The position numbers and the translations under genes are program-made. Below, in pieces: positions 28,875-37,684 of a DNA stretch of 64,000 bases. Numbering within the stretch: the stretch's first letter is position 1; every line of letters begins with the position of its first letter. The notes below the pieces were generated by a model. The model had not been told where the DNA came from, did no database searches, and was given only the letters and a program-made list of their open reading frames with translations. Origin of the DNA: Sulfuricella sp035530375 (GTDB taxonomy: Bacteria; Pseudomonadota; Gammaproteobacteria; Burkholderiales; Sulfuricellaceae); the NCBI GenBank assembly GCA_035530375.1, contig DATKUY010000013.1, positions 1 to 64,000 of the forward strand, given 5' to 3'.

Positions 28875-30170
28875 CTATTTTTTAGCGATTTTCAGCCAGC
28901 CGTCCACGCCGACGATCAGCGCCGTCACCGCGCCGGAAGCGGCCAGCAAAGCGGCCGAGCCGCGCACGCTATTGAGAATGTCCGGCGCCAGGATCAAGGC
29001 GCCGCCCAGCTCCAGCATCATGCTTCCCGACAGCAGCTTGAGGATGCGCCCCTGCCGCTCCGTCAGCTTGCGTGTGCCGAGAGTGAAAACAAACGCCAGC
29101 ATGATGGCCAGCAGGGGCAGCACGTAAACCACGTTGTACAGCAGCAGGTAAAGATAATAGTCCGCGCCGGGCAGGTTGCGCAGGGTGAGGACACGGGTAA
29201 ACACCATCGGGAAGCCCGCGGTACAGAACAGTTCGTAGGTGTTGGCGGCGAGAGCGAGGGCCGCCGTGCCGGCCAGCATCGCCGGCCAGCTTGCCGCTTC
29301 GGCCAGGCCGCGCATACGCCTGAACAGGCCGGGTCTGGCGCTTTCCGGGATGGACAGGGAAATGCCCCGCTTGAACCAGAAATAATCCTTGATATTGATC
29401 AGGGCGATCGCCACGGCAATCATGCCGGCGATTCGGGTAGCCGCCTGCAGTTCTTTCATCAGCAGGAACGCGTTGAGCCATGCGGCCATGAACACGAAGT
29501 AGACCAGCCCGGAAAAAAACACGAATACGCCGCCGATCACCAGCATGCGCACGCGGCTCCCGCCGTGGACGAGCAAACCGAGAAGAAACAGCAGGACGAA
29601 AAAGGCGCAAGGATTGAAGGCATCCAGCGCAGCGATGGCGATGGTAAACAGCGGCAGGGAAGCTTGCGCCGGGTCGATTGCGCCGAGCAACGGCACGACC
29701 GGCGACGGCTCGTGCTGGCCGACCGTGTCCGGCAAGCGACCATGCAATGCATTCTCACGGCAACCGAGCAGCGCCTTGCGCAGTTCTTCGCCGGTTGTGG
29801 CGGGCGCATCGAAGCCCACCCGCATCTCGCCGCACAGCAGGAAAGCCGGCACGAACGTGGCCTTTCGGCCCAGCCCGGATGCCATGCGGATATAATCTTG
29901 AATGTTTTCCGGGTGTTCGCTCAGTTCGGCGGAATGCAACGTAAGCCAGGGATAGTCGGATGCCAGCCGCTCCACGAACGGCTGTGCTTGCAGGCAGTGG
30001 GGACAGCGCTTCGACCAGAAAAAATAGAGGTGGACCTGGATTTCGCCAGTCGCGCTGCGGCTGACCCAGGTCGCCGCAGCGCGCGGCGCCTCTCTTCCCG
30101 CCGCGCCGGCCTGCGGGGGCAGCAGCGCGGCGAGGAAAAGAAAACCCGGCAGGAAAGCACGGAACAGCAT
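28875..30170 (-). CDS. DsbD/CcdA-like thiol-disulfide membrane protein with N-terminal thioredoxin domain
   Basis: About 431 residues. A signal peptide precedes a periplasmic thioredoxin-like domain with CPHC (SKRCPHCLQAQPFVERL). Then there are about six to eight membrane segments with a DsbD-beta-type pattern (ALDAFNPCAFFVLLFLLGLLVHGG, and LFCTAGFPMVFTRVL with the second conserved Cys). It should carry reducing power across the inner membrane to the attached domain. It lies 23 bp downstream of a thioredoxin gene on the same strand, its likely electron donor. Confidence 0.85.
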   Translation of the reverse strand: MLFRAFLPGFLFLAALLPPQAGAAGREAPRAAATWVSRSATGEIQVHLYFFWSKRCPHCLQAQPFVERLASDYPWLTLHSAELSEHPENIQDYIRMASGLGRKATFVPAFLLCGEMRVGFDAPATTGEELRKALLGCRENALHGRLPDTVGQHEPSPVVPLLGAIDPAQASLPLFTIAIAALDAFNPCAFFVLLFLLGLLVHGGSRVRMLVIGGVFVFFSGLVYFVFMAAWLNAFLLMKELQAATRIAGMIAVAIALINIKDYFWFKRGISLSIPESARPGLFRRMRGLAEAASWPAMLAGTAALALAANTYELFCTAGFPMVFTRVLTLRNLPGADYYLYLLLYNVVYVLPLLAIMLAFVFTLGTRKLTERQGRILKLLSGSMMLELGGALILAPDILNSVRGSAALLAASGAVTALIVGVDGWLKIAKK

Positions 30171-30192
30171 GGCTACCCCTGTCGGCGACGGA

Positions 30193-30564
30193 TTAGTCTC
30201 CGGCGGCCTCTCCCTCGGCAATCTGCTTATGCACTTCCGCCATGTCGAGCGCCTGCGCCTGCTCGACCAGTTGCTCCAGCCCGGATGCCGGCAGTGCGCC
30301 AGCTTCGGAGTAGATGATGACCTTTTCGCGGAACACCATCAGGGTCGGGATCGAACGAATCTGGAAGGAGGCTGCGATGCCCTGCTCCACCTCGGTATTG
30401 ACCTTGGCGAAAACGACGTCGGGATATTTTTCAGAGATTGCCTCATAGGTCGGCGCGAAGGAACGACAGGGACCGCACCACGGCGCCCAGAAATCCACGA
30501 TCACCATATCGTTGCCGGTAATGACGCTTTCGAAGCTGTCCTGAGTGAGTTCGACGGTGGCCAT
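30193..30564 (-). CDS. thioredoxin
   Basis: 123 residues with the canonical active site WAPWCGPCRSF, the cis-Pro in SIPTLMVF and the usual beta-alpha fold. It is slightly longer than TrxA because of an acidic tail (MAEVHKQIAEGEAAGD). It is cytosolic and reduces disulfides. It leads a two-gene unit with the DsbD-like gene and is preceded by GGAGG before the ATG at 30564. Confidence 0.93.
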   Translation of the reverse strand: MATVELTQDSFESVITGNDMVIVDFWAPWCGPCRSFAPTYEAISEKYPDVVFAKVNTEVEQGIAASFQIRSIPTLMVFREKVIIYSEAGALPASGLEQLVEQAQALDMAEVHKQIAEGEAAGD

Positions 30565-30700
30565 GATTTTGTTCCTCCAGAAAAATGCCGGTGGCGGCGA
30601 AAACGTGAAAAAATAGCATTAAGTGGCGCAACAATCCACCCCTGTGCTATTTTTCACGAACCGATACATGTTGAGAGCTTGAGACTTACATATAGACACT

Positions 30701-31351
30701 ATGAACCAGAATTCAACCCCCGCCCCCGATGTTCTGCTGCTGCTCGCACCCGGTTGCCAATACTGCCCTGCAATGCTGGAAAGTTTGGGCGGGCTGCTCA
30801 AGGAAAGCCTGATCGGGCGGCTGGAAGCGATCAACGTTGCGGTCCACCCGGAGCGGGCGGCGGAACTCGGAGCAAGGACGGTGCCGTGGACAAGAATCGG
30901 CCCGTTCGAACTGGAGGGCGCGCTTACCCCTGGCGAACTGCGCCGCTGGGCGGAACAGGCCGGCAGCCTCGACGGCATGGCTGATTATTTCTTTCAACTG
31001 CTGAAAAATGGCCGGCGCGCCAAGGTAGAGGAAATGGCACGGCAGGAGCCATCCCGGCTGCAAGCGCTGGTTCGCCTGATGCAAAGGCCGGACACCAGCA
31101 TGGCGGTACGGATCGGGATCGGAGCGGTACTCGAGGAATTGCACGGCAGCGGGCTCACCGAGGCGATGATCCCCGGTCTGGGGGCGCTGGCCGGGGATGG
31201 CGACGCCCTCGCCCGTGCCGATGCCTGCCATTTCCTGTCGCTGATCGGCGGCGCAGAAGTGGCGCCTTATCTGCGCGCCTGCCTCGATGACGAAAGCAGC
31301 GAAGTGCGTGAAATTGCAACTGAATCGCTGGAACAACTGGGGCTGAAATGA
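30701..31351 (+). CDS. thioredoxin-fold plus HEAT-repeat protein
   Basis: 216 residues. Residues 1-85 form a thioredoxin-like domain with CQYC (LLAPGCQYCPAML), a cis-Pro region VPWTRIGPFELEG and an inserted helical part. The rest (about 110-216) is a HEAT-like solenoid (VRIGIGAVLEEL, DALARADACHFLSLIG, PYLRACLDDESSEVREIATESLEQL). It may be a redox-sensing adapter. The stop overlaps the greB start by 4 bp, so the two are made together. I recognise no named family. Confidence 0.8.
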   Translation: MNQNSTPAPDVLLLLAPGCQYCPAMLESLGGLLKESLIGRLEAINVAVHPERAAELGARTVPWTRIGPFELEGALTPGELRRWAEQAGSLDGMADYFFQLLKNGRRAKVEEMARQEPSRLQALVRLMQRPDTSMAVRIGIGAVLEELHGSGLTEAMIPGLGALAGDGDALARADACHFLSLIGGAEVAPYLRACLDDESSEVREIATESLEQLGLK

Positions 31352-31911
31352 GCAAGGCATTTACGCGCGAAAATGACGACGCTGAGGAAGAAGAACCGGC
31401 ACAGGCGCAACGACTACCGGCGGGCCTGAAAAACTACATTACCCCGGCGGGATATCAACGCCTCAAGGATGAGTTCGACCAGTTATGGAAAGAGGAGCGC
31501 CCGGCGCTGGTGAAAACCATTACCTGGGCAGCCTCCAACGGCGACCGCTCGGAAAACGGCGACTACATTTACGGCAAGAAAAGGTTAAGGGAAATCGACC
31601 GGCGCATCCGCTTTCTGTCCAAGCATCTGGACAACGCCGAAGTGGTCGATCCGGCGCAGCGGGAAGATTGCGACCAGGTGTTCTTCAGCGCCACCGTGAC
31701 GGTATGCGGCCAGGATGGCGTGGATCGCACCTATAGCATCGTCGGCGTGGATGAGGCCGATGTCGGACGAGGCCGGATCAGCTGGGTTTCGCCGCTGGCG
31801 CGGGCGCTGATGAAGGCGCGCGAAGGCGACTCGGTGACCCTGCGCACTCCGGGCGGCGTGGAAGAACTGGAAATCATCGACGTGCGCTATATACCGCTGG
31901 ATTCCGATTAA
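31348..31911 (+). CDS. greB: transcript cleavage factor GreB
   Basis: 187 residues. The N-terminal coiled coil holds the GreB tip (ITPAGYQRLKDEFDQLW and the basic-acidic AASNGDRSENGDYIYGKKRLREIDRRI), and the FKBP-like C-terminal domain follows. It rescues backtracked RNA polymerase by stimulating RNA cleavage. The length and the paired D/E tip residues support GreB over GreA. An acidic N-terminal extension (ENDDAEEEEPAQ) precedes it. It is coupled to the thioredoxin-HEAT gene and converges with a hydrolase, with a 4-bp overlap. Confidence 0.93.
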   Translation: MSKAFTRENDDAEEEEPAQAQRLPAGLKNYITPAGYQRLKDEFDQLWKEERPALVKTITWAASNGDRSENGDYIYGKKRLREIDRRIRFLSKHLDNAEVVDPAQREDCDQVFFSATVTVCGQDGVDRTYSIVGVDEADVGRGRISWVSPLARALMKAREGDSVTLRTPGGVEELEIIDVRYIPLDSD

Positions 31912-32786
31912 GCGCCATTTTTCCGTCCGGTTGCCCGGTCGAGAAACTCCGTCAGTTTGACGACCTGACGCTCCACTTCCCTGAACGAATCATGGTCGCC
32001 GGCAAGGATCAGCAGGCGGACATGGTCGCCGGATCGATGATCGTAGATGGTCTGCGCATCTTCGACCGGCACGGTGCCGTCGTCGCTGCCGTGCACCAGC
32101 AGCACCGGGCAGCGTATCTGCCGGATCGTGTTGCGCGGCGCGATGTCGCTGAAACGGTGGCCGATGACGCGCTGAACATAGCGCAACACGTAACGGCCGA
32201 TGGGAAAATGGGGCACATGGCAAGCATGCATAAATCGACGCATCATGCTTTCCGGATCGGCAAAGGCCGCGATGCTCACCACTGCGGCCAGGCTTGGGCG
32301 GCGCGAGGCAGCCAGAAGCGCCGCTCCCGCGCCGACCGAATGGCCCAGGGCGACCAGCCGGGTTGCGTCCACCGCCGGTTGATGCGCAAGCCAGTCCAGG
32401 GCGCACTCCATATCTTCGGCAAAACGCGGCATGGAAGAAAAACTGTCGCCATCGCTGCGACCATGGTTGCGCGCATCGAACAGAAGCACGGAATAGCCGG
32501 CCTGATGCAGAGGTTGCGCCAGCGGCAGCAGCATCTCGGCATTCCCGCCCCAGCCGTGCAACACGGCCACCGCCGGAGCAGAACCGGCGCCCGGGGCAGG
32601 AATAAACCAGCCAAACAGGCGCTTGCCGTTCCTGGTCGGAATCGCGACTTCCCGGTATGGCAAGCCGTATTGCTCCGGAGTGTGCTGTTCCCGGACGCGC
32701 GGCGCGCGAAAGCCAATATGGATGGACAGATGGAAGGCGGCCGCCATTGCGGCCAGAATCAACAATACAGTCACGGTCGCCGCCAT
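31908..32786 (-). CDS. alpha/beta hydrolase
   Basis: 292 residues. An N-terminal membrane or signal segment (VTVLLILAAMAAAFHLSI) precedes an alpha/beta fold with the oxyanion motif HGWGGNAEM, the nucleophile elbow GHSVGAG and a C-terminal His in AGDHDSF, with the Asp in HGSDDGTVP. It is probably an esterase or peptidase of the BAAT/DAP2 type, anchored in the inner membrane. The substrate is unknown. Confidence 0.85.
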   Translation of the reverse strand: MAATVTVLLILAAMAAAFHLSIHIGFRAPRVREQHTPEQYGLPYREVAIPTRNGKRLFGWFIPAPGAGSAPAVAVLHGWGGNAEMLLPLAQPLHQAGYSVLLFDARNHGRSDGDSFSSMPRFAEDMECALDWLAHQPAVDATRLVALGHSVGAGAALLAASRRPSLAAVVSIAAFADPESMMRRFMHACHVPHFPIGRYVLRYVQRVIGHRFSDIAPRNTIRQIRCPVLLVHGSDDGTVPVEDAQTIYDHRSGDHVRLLILAGDHDSFREVERQVVKLTEFLDRATGRKNGA

Positions 32787-32844
32787 AGTCAGGATTGGCC
32801 GCTCTTGTTACATGACATCGTTGCGGTGTGGACGTCGATCGGCC

Positions 32845-33252
32845 TCACAGGGGTGACAGCCCATACAGCGACCTCAGGAAATCGGTAAATACAGGGGCCT
32901 GGCCGGGTTTGCCCGGGTTCTGCCTGTAGCGGGCGCGCACATCGTCGAGCTTTTTCCGCATCAGGGATTGCGACTCGGCCGCGCCGATCCGATTATGGTC
33001 GCGCTCCTCGGCAAGATGGTGGTAATAGCTGAACACCTCGTCGTCGTAGGGGTTCGCGCCGACCAGTTGGATGCGCTTGACGTTGAGCCGGTCTGCGGCC
33101 TGCGCCTTGGTGATTTTATGCATCTTGACCAGTCCGGCCAGGTATCCCGCCTCCTGCCGCAGCGATTCCTGCCGCGTGTCAGTCCACGGCATCGTGGTGG
33201 CGCAACCGGCCAGGGCCCCGAGCAGGATGAGTGTTCTTATTTTCCCGAGCAT
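32845..33252 (-). CDS. small lipoprotein
   Basis: 135 residues with a type II signal and lipobox (LILLGALAGC, Cys near residue 16), so it is probably lipid-anchored. The mature part is charged and helical (QLVGANPYDDEVFSYYHHLAEERD). I recognise no family. The start at 33252 lies 4 bp after the ABC exporter stop, so it is likely co-translated with it. Confidence 0.75.
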   Translation of the reverse strand: MLGKIRTLILLGALAGCATTMPWTDTRQESLRQEAGYLAGLVKMHKITKAQAADRLNVKRIQLVGANPYDDEVFSYYHHLAEERDHNRIGAAESQSLMRKKLDDVRARYRQNPGKPGQAPVFTDFLRSLYGLSPL

Positions 33253-33256
33253 GGAT

Positions 33257-35095
33257 TCAATGCTGCAACCGGCCATACAATCGGCTATACAGACCGTCGT
33301 TTCTGATGAGATCGTCATGCACCCCCTCCTCGATGATATGGCCATCGTCGAATACATAGGCGCGGTCCGCCTGCTTCACCGCGCTCAGGCGGTGGGCGAT
33401 GATCAGAGTGGTGCGGTCTTTGAGAAATTCCCTTAGCGCCTCATGCAGTTTCGCTTCGGTTTCGGCGTCTAGCGCCGAGGTGGCTTCGTCGAGGATGACC
33501 ACCTGAGGATCGGACAGCACCATGCGGGCGATTGCCAAACGCTGGCGTTGCCCGCCGGAAAGGCGCACGCCCTGGCGGCCGACGATGGTATCGAGACCGT
33601 TCGGCAGCTCGCGCACGGTATCGGCCAGTTGCGCCACTTCCAGCGCCTGCCACAACTGCGCGTCAGCCAGTTCGCGCCCCAGCGTCAGATTCATGCGCAC
33701 CGTGTCATTGAACAGCGCGGGATGCTGCAGCACCGTGGCGACATGGCTGCGCACCACTTCCATACCGATTTCCGTCATCGGCACGCCGTCGAAACCCACC
33801 ATGCCGGAGATGGGCGGATAAAGACCGAGGATCACCTGCACCAAGGTCGATTTGCCGCCGCCGGAGGCGCCTACCAGCGCCACCTTCTCGCCGGGACGGA
33901 TTTTGAGGCTGACGCCGTTCAACACTGGCGTCTCGCCGTAACTGAAATGCACATTCTCCACCTCGACGCCGACCGTGTGCTTGCCGGCGAAAGGGTTCTT
34001 CAGGTGCGGGTAATGGGGCTCCTCCTTGAGTTCCAGCAGCCGGTTGATGCGCGTCAGTGCCGCCTTGGCACCATAGTAGGCGTACTGGATACCGAGGATT
34101 TCCTGCACCGGCCCCATCATGAACCAGAGGTAGCCGAATACCGCCATCATCTGGCCGATTGAAAGATTGGAGTACACCACCATCAGCATGCTGATGGCGC
34201 GGAACACGTCGAAGCCGAACAGGAACACCATGAACGACAGCCGCCCGGCGGCATCGCTCTTCCACGAGAAAGCCGCGGCGTGGGTGCGGATGTCGCGCGC
34301 CGTGTCGATTACCCGCGCGATGTAATGCTGTTCTCGATTAATGGCGCGGATCTGCTGGATCGCATCCAGGGTTTCGGTAAGCGCCTGCTGGAACAGCTCG
34401 AAGGCGCTGTTTTCCTGCTTCTTCAGATCTTTCACCCGTTTGCCCAGTACCGTGGTGAAATAGATGACCGCCGGGTTGAGCAGCAGGATGAACAGCGCCA
34501 GTTGCCAGTGCATCCACAACAGCACGACGGCGGTGCCGACAATGCTCAGTACCGCCACCAGGAACTTGGAAACGGACGCACCGACAAAATTGTCGACAGC
34601 ATCGAGGTCCTTGACGAAATGGGAAGCCACCGCGCCGCTGCCCAGTGTTTCATATTCCGACATGGCGATGCGTGACAGGCGCAGCAGCATCTGCTCACGC
34701 ATGCGGTAAACCACGTCCTTGGCGATCAACGTAAAGCTGCGGCCCTGCCATACGCCCAAGGTCAGCGCCGTCAGCCGCAGCGCCAACGTGGCCACCAGCA
34801 CCGCGCCGATGTACAGCACCGGGCCATACCAGTGGGCGGGAAAAAAGCCATTGACCAGCGCCACCAGCCGTCCCGGTTGGTGCAGCAGCACCTCGTCCAC
34901 CAGCAGCGGCATCAGCAGTGGGATCGGCACGCTCGCCAGCGCCGCGAGAATGGCGACGATATGGGCGATGACCAGTTCCTTGCGATGTTCGCGGACGATG
35001 CCGAGTATCGACGACCAGGTATAGGTTTGGCGCGAAGGAGAGACAGGCATGAATGCTTGATGCGGGTTGCGCGGCCTATGTTCGGATATGCTCAT
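33257..35095 (-). CDS. MsbA-type ABC exporter, fused permease-ATPase
   Basis: About 612 residues. Six membrane segments lie in residues 30-330, followed by the nucleotide-binding domain: Walker A (VGASGGGKSTLVQ), Q-loop, ABC signature (RLSGGQRQRLAIARM), Walker B (VVILDEATSALD) and H-loop (IIAHRL). It exports a lipid, peptide or polysaccharide. The start at 35095 follows AAGGA by 7 bp; an upstream frame to 35137 lacks one. Its cargo is unknown, and no lipid-A genes adjoin it. Confidence 0.9.
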   Translation of the reverse strand: MSISEHRPRNPHQAFMPVSPSRQTYTWSSILGIVREHRKELVIAHIVAILAALASVPIPLLMPLLVDEVLLHQPGRLVALVNGFFPAHWYGPVLYIGAVLVATLALRLTALTLGVWQGRSFTLIAKDVVYRMREQMLLRLSRIAMSEYETLGSGAVASHFVKDLDAVDNFVGASVSKFLVAVLSIVGTAVVLLWMHWQLALFILLLNPAVIYFTTVLGKRVKDLKKQENSAFELFQQALTETLDAIQQIRAINREQHYIARVIDTARDIRTHAAAFSWKSDAAGRLSFMVFLFGFDVFRAISMLMVVYSNLSIGQMMAVFGYLWFMMGPVQEILGIQYAYYGAKAALTRINRLLELKEEPHYPHLKNPFAGKHTVGVEVENVHFSYGETPVLNGVSLKIRPGEKVALVGASGGGKSTLVQVILGLYPPISGMVGFDGVPMTEIGMEVVRSHVATVLQHPALFNDTVRMNLTLGRELADAQLWQALEVAQLADTVRELPNGLDTIVGRQGVRLSGGQRQRLAIARMVLSDPQVVILDEATSALDAETEAKLHEALREFLKDRTTLIIAHRLSAVKQADRAYVFDDGHIIEEGVHDDLIRNDGLYSRLYGRLQH

Positions 35096-35154
35096 ATTAC
35101 GTCCTTGGCAGCGCGAGGAGAAATGATGTTTGTGCAATGTGTCGGGCGACGACC

Positions 35155-36180
35155 CTAATCCCAGAACTTGTAATCCGATTTCTCCAGCACCTTGATGCAG
35201 GCATCCACTACGTTTTCGTCATAGAGGCTGCCGCGGTTTGTGCGAATTTCTTCCACCGCTTGCTCGATTCCCAAGGCCGGGCGGTATGGGCGGAAGGAAG
35301 CCATCGACTCGACCACGTCCGCGATGCAGATGATCCGGGCTTCGAGGCAGATATGCTCGCCGGCAAGACCGTTCGGATAGCCTGAGCCGTCCATCCGCTC
35401 GTGATGCTCCAGGACCATGCGCGCCACCGGCCAGGGAAATTCCGCCCCGGCCAGGATGTCGTGGCCGGCCTGGGAATGCGTTCTGATGATGTCCATCTCG
35501 ACCGACGACAGCTTCCTGGGGTTGGTGAGAATCTCGGCCGGGATGCGAATCTTGCCGACATCGTGAATCAGGCTGCCCAGCCGGATTCCATTGATGACAT
35601 CCGGCGCCATTCCCATTTCCTCGGCAATCGCCACGGCGAGCAGTGAAACGCGTTTCTGATGGCCGTCGGTGTAGGGATCGCGCGACTCTATTGCCCTGGA
35701 AACCACGGCGATGGTCTGCTCCAGTGTTTCGACCACGGTCTGCCTGGCGCGTTCCAGTTCCCGCGTTTGGGCGCTGGCCTTGGCGCTCTTGTAGATGGCG
35801 CCGAGCAGGGTGTCGGTGTTGACCGGTTTGATTACATAGCGGTCCACGCCGATCTCGATGGCGCGGATGAAGTAATCTTGTTCGCTGTGCGCCGTGATCA
35901 CGATGATCGGCACTTCTTCCCGGGTCGAGGACTTGATCGACGAGGCCATCTCCAGTCCATCCATCACCGGCATCTTGATGTCGGTTACCACGACATCCGG
36001 GTTGTATTCGGCGAAAGCCCTGATGCCTTCCTGCCCGTTGGCGGCGGTGTGCAGAACGCCGACCCAGCGCATCAGAAAGCGGGAGAGCAGCTCCCGCACC
36101 TCTTCCTCGTCCTCGACATACAGGACAGAAAGGGTTTTCATAAAATGGATGTCAATATCCAGGCCGGCTTCGTTTTCCAT
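35155..36180 (-). CDS. response regulator with HD-GYP phosphodiesterase domain
   Basis: 341 residues. The receiver has the acidic pair (YVEDEEE), the phospho-Asp in VVVTDIKMP and Lys in VIKPVN. The HD-GYP domain has IHDVGKIRIP, TNPRKLSSVEMDIIRTHSQAGHDIL and EHHERMDGSGYP, so all metal ligands and the GYP triad are kept. It should hydrolyse c-di-GMP when phosphorylated. It is the last gene of a three-gene sensing unit with the kinase 16 bp upstream. Confidence 0.93.
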   Translation of the reverse strand: MENEAGLDIDIHFMKTLSVLYVEDEEEVRELLSRFLMRWVGVLHTAANGQEGIRAFAEYNPDVVVTDIKMPVMDGLEMASSIKSSTREEVPIIVITAHSEQDYFIRAIEIGVDRYVIKPVNTDTLLGAIYKSAKASAQTRELERARQTVVETLEQTIAVVSRAIESRDPYTDGHQKRVSLLAVAIAEEMGMAPDVINGIRLGSLIHDVGKIRIPAEILTNPRKLSSVEMDIIRTHSQAGHDILAGAEFPWPVARMVLEHHERMDGSGYPNGLAGEHICLEARIICIADVVESMASFRPYRPALGIEQAVEEIRTNRGSLYDENVVDACIKVLEKSDYKFWD

Positions 36181-36196
36181 GATTGCAGTCCGGGTG

Positions 36197-37675
36197 CTAG
36201 CGAGTCGAGTACAGGGGCACGCTCAATGTGAATTTTGCGCCGTGTTCGAGGTTCATGGCGCTGACCGTGCCATGCATGTTGCGCTCGATAATCATTTTGA
36301 CCATGTACAGCCCGACTCCGCTGCCCTGCTCCTTGGTGGTGAAATAGGGCTCGAACAATTTTGGCAGAACTTCCTCCGTAATGCCACCACCATTGTCCTC
36401 CACGCTTAGTACGGCTGCGCCATCCTGTTCCTGGAGAAGAATCCGGACGCGGCCTTTGCCGACCTTGCTCTCCATGATCGATTCCTTGGCGTTCGCCAGC
36501 AGGTTTAGCACAACCTGAGCATACTGGTTATGGAACCCCGTCACCATGATAGCATGGGGAGGCATTTCCAGTTCAAGGCCGATATTGTTGTTCTTGAAAG
36601 TTGCCTCGATGATCGAGATCGCGTCCCGGATGGCTTCCGCCAGGTCGAATTGCGATTCCTCCCGGTCGGGGCGGAAAAATTCGCGGAAATCGTCGATGGT
36701 GCTCGACATTTTTTCTATCAGCCGGCGCACCGAACTGACATCCCGGTTCAGGGTCTCCGGCGTCATGGTGTTGAAGCGGAAATCGTCATTGATATTGCTG
36801 ACGATCAGGCTCAGGGAATTCAGCGGCTGCCGCCACTGATGAGCGATGTTGTGCACCATCTCGCCCATCGCCGCAAGCCGCGACTGCTGAATGAGGAGGT
36901 GATCCTTCTCGCGATTCTTGGCGAGTTCCTCGCCGACCCGTTGTTCCAGCGTGGCATTGAGCTTGGTCAGCGCCTCCTCCGCTTCCTTACGTTCGGCAAT
37001 TTCATGGAGCAGATTGGTGTGATAATCGCGCAGGCTGTCGCGCATCGTGGCGAAGTTTTCGACCAGTGCGCCCACTTCGTCATTGCCGGGTTTGGGCAGA
37101 GCGGAATCGAAATCCCGCTGGGCGATCCGCCTCGAAGCCTCGGCCAGATGGTGAATCGGCCGGCTGACGGTGAATTCGACCATCAGCACGATGGTTGTGG
37201 TGAGAAGCGCCAGCATGCCGAACAACATGATGGTCAGCTTCCGGCTCTCCCGTCTGGCGTCGGCCAAGGTCGGCGACAGATCCACTTGCACGACCAGACT
37301 GCCCAGATTCATGTTCAGGTAAACGATGGTTTTTTTCAGTGTGCGCACGTCCGGGCGGTGCCATACCTCGGGCGGAGGCGGGAAGGTGGCGAGTGGGTAG
37401 AGCTGCTTGCCGTCGCCGTCGGCCAGCCGGATGTCGATCCAGGTGGTGTTTTTCCTTTTCAGCGCATTGAGATTTTCGTGGATGATGTCGAGTTGGTTTC
37501 CCAGCAGGAGCGGAATCAGGCCTTCCACCACGCTGTCCAGATGCTGGTTGACCGCCTTGAGGTGCGTTGCCTCTTCGATGGCGAGGGAGTTGGGTATCCA
37601 TTCATAGTAAAGAAAGCCGCCCATCAGCATGCCGATGAGCAGCAGGGGCAGCAGGAGTTTTGCTCTGAGCGACAT
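36197..37675 (-). CDS. membrane sensor histidine kinase (HAMP, no PAS)
   Basis: 492 residues. TM1 is at about 7-25, a periplasmic domain at about 30-165, and TM2 near 168-188. Then come HAMP (VSRPIHHLAEASRRIAQRDFD), a coiled coil and the phosphoacceptor box VHNIAHQWRQPLNSL, followed by a HATPase (LNLLANAKESI, SVEDNGGGI, GSGVGLYMVK). It lies 9 bp after the periplasmic binding protein and 16 bp before the HD-GYP regulator, so all three form one signalling chain. Confidence 0.92.
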   Translation of the reverse strand: MSLRAKLLLPLLLIGMLMGGFLYYEWIPNSLAIEEATHLKAVNQHLDSVVEGLIPLLLGNQLDIIHENLNALKRKNTTWIDIRLADGDGKQLYPLATFPPPPEVWHRPDVRTLKKTIVYLNMNLGSLVVQVDLSPTLADARRESRKLTIMLFGMLALLTTTIVLMVEFTVSRPIHHLAEASRRIAQRDFDSALPKPGNDEVGALVENFATMRDSLRDYHTNLLHEIAERKEAEEALTKLNATLEQRVGEELAKNREKDHLLIQQSRLAAMGEMVHNIAHQWRQPLNSLSLIVSNINDDFRFNTMTPETLNRDVSSVRRLIEKMSSTIDDFREFFRPDREESQFDLAEAIRDAISIIEATFKNNNIGLELEMPPHAIMVTGFHNQYAQVVLNLLANAKESIMESKVGKGRVRILLQEQDGAAVLSVEDNGGGITEEVLPKLFEPYFTTKEQGSGVGLYMVKMIIERNMHGTVSAMNLEHGAKFTLSVPLYSTR

Positions 37676-37684
37676 GGCGCGGGG

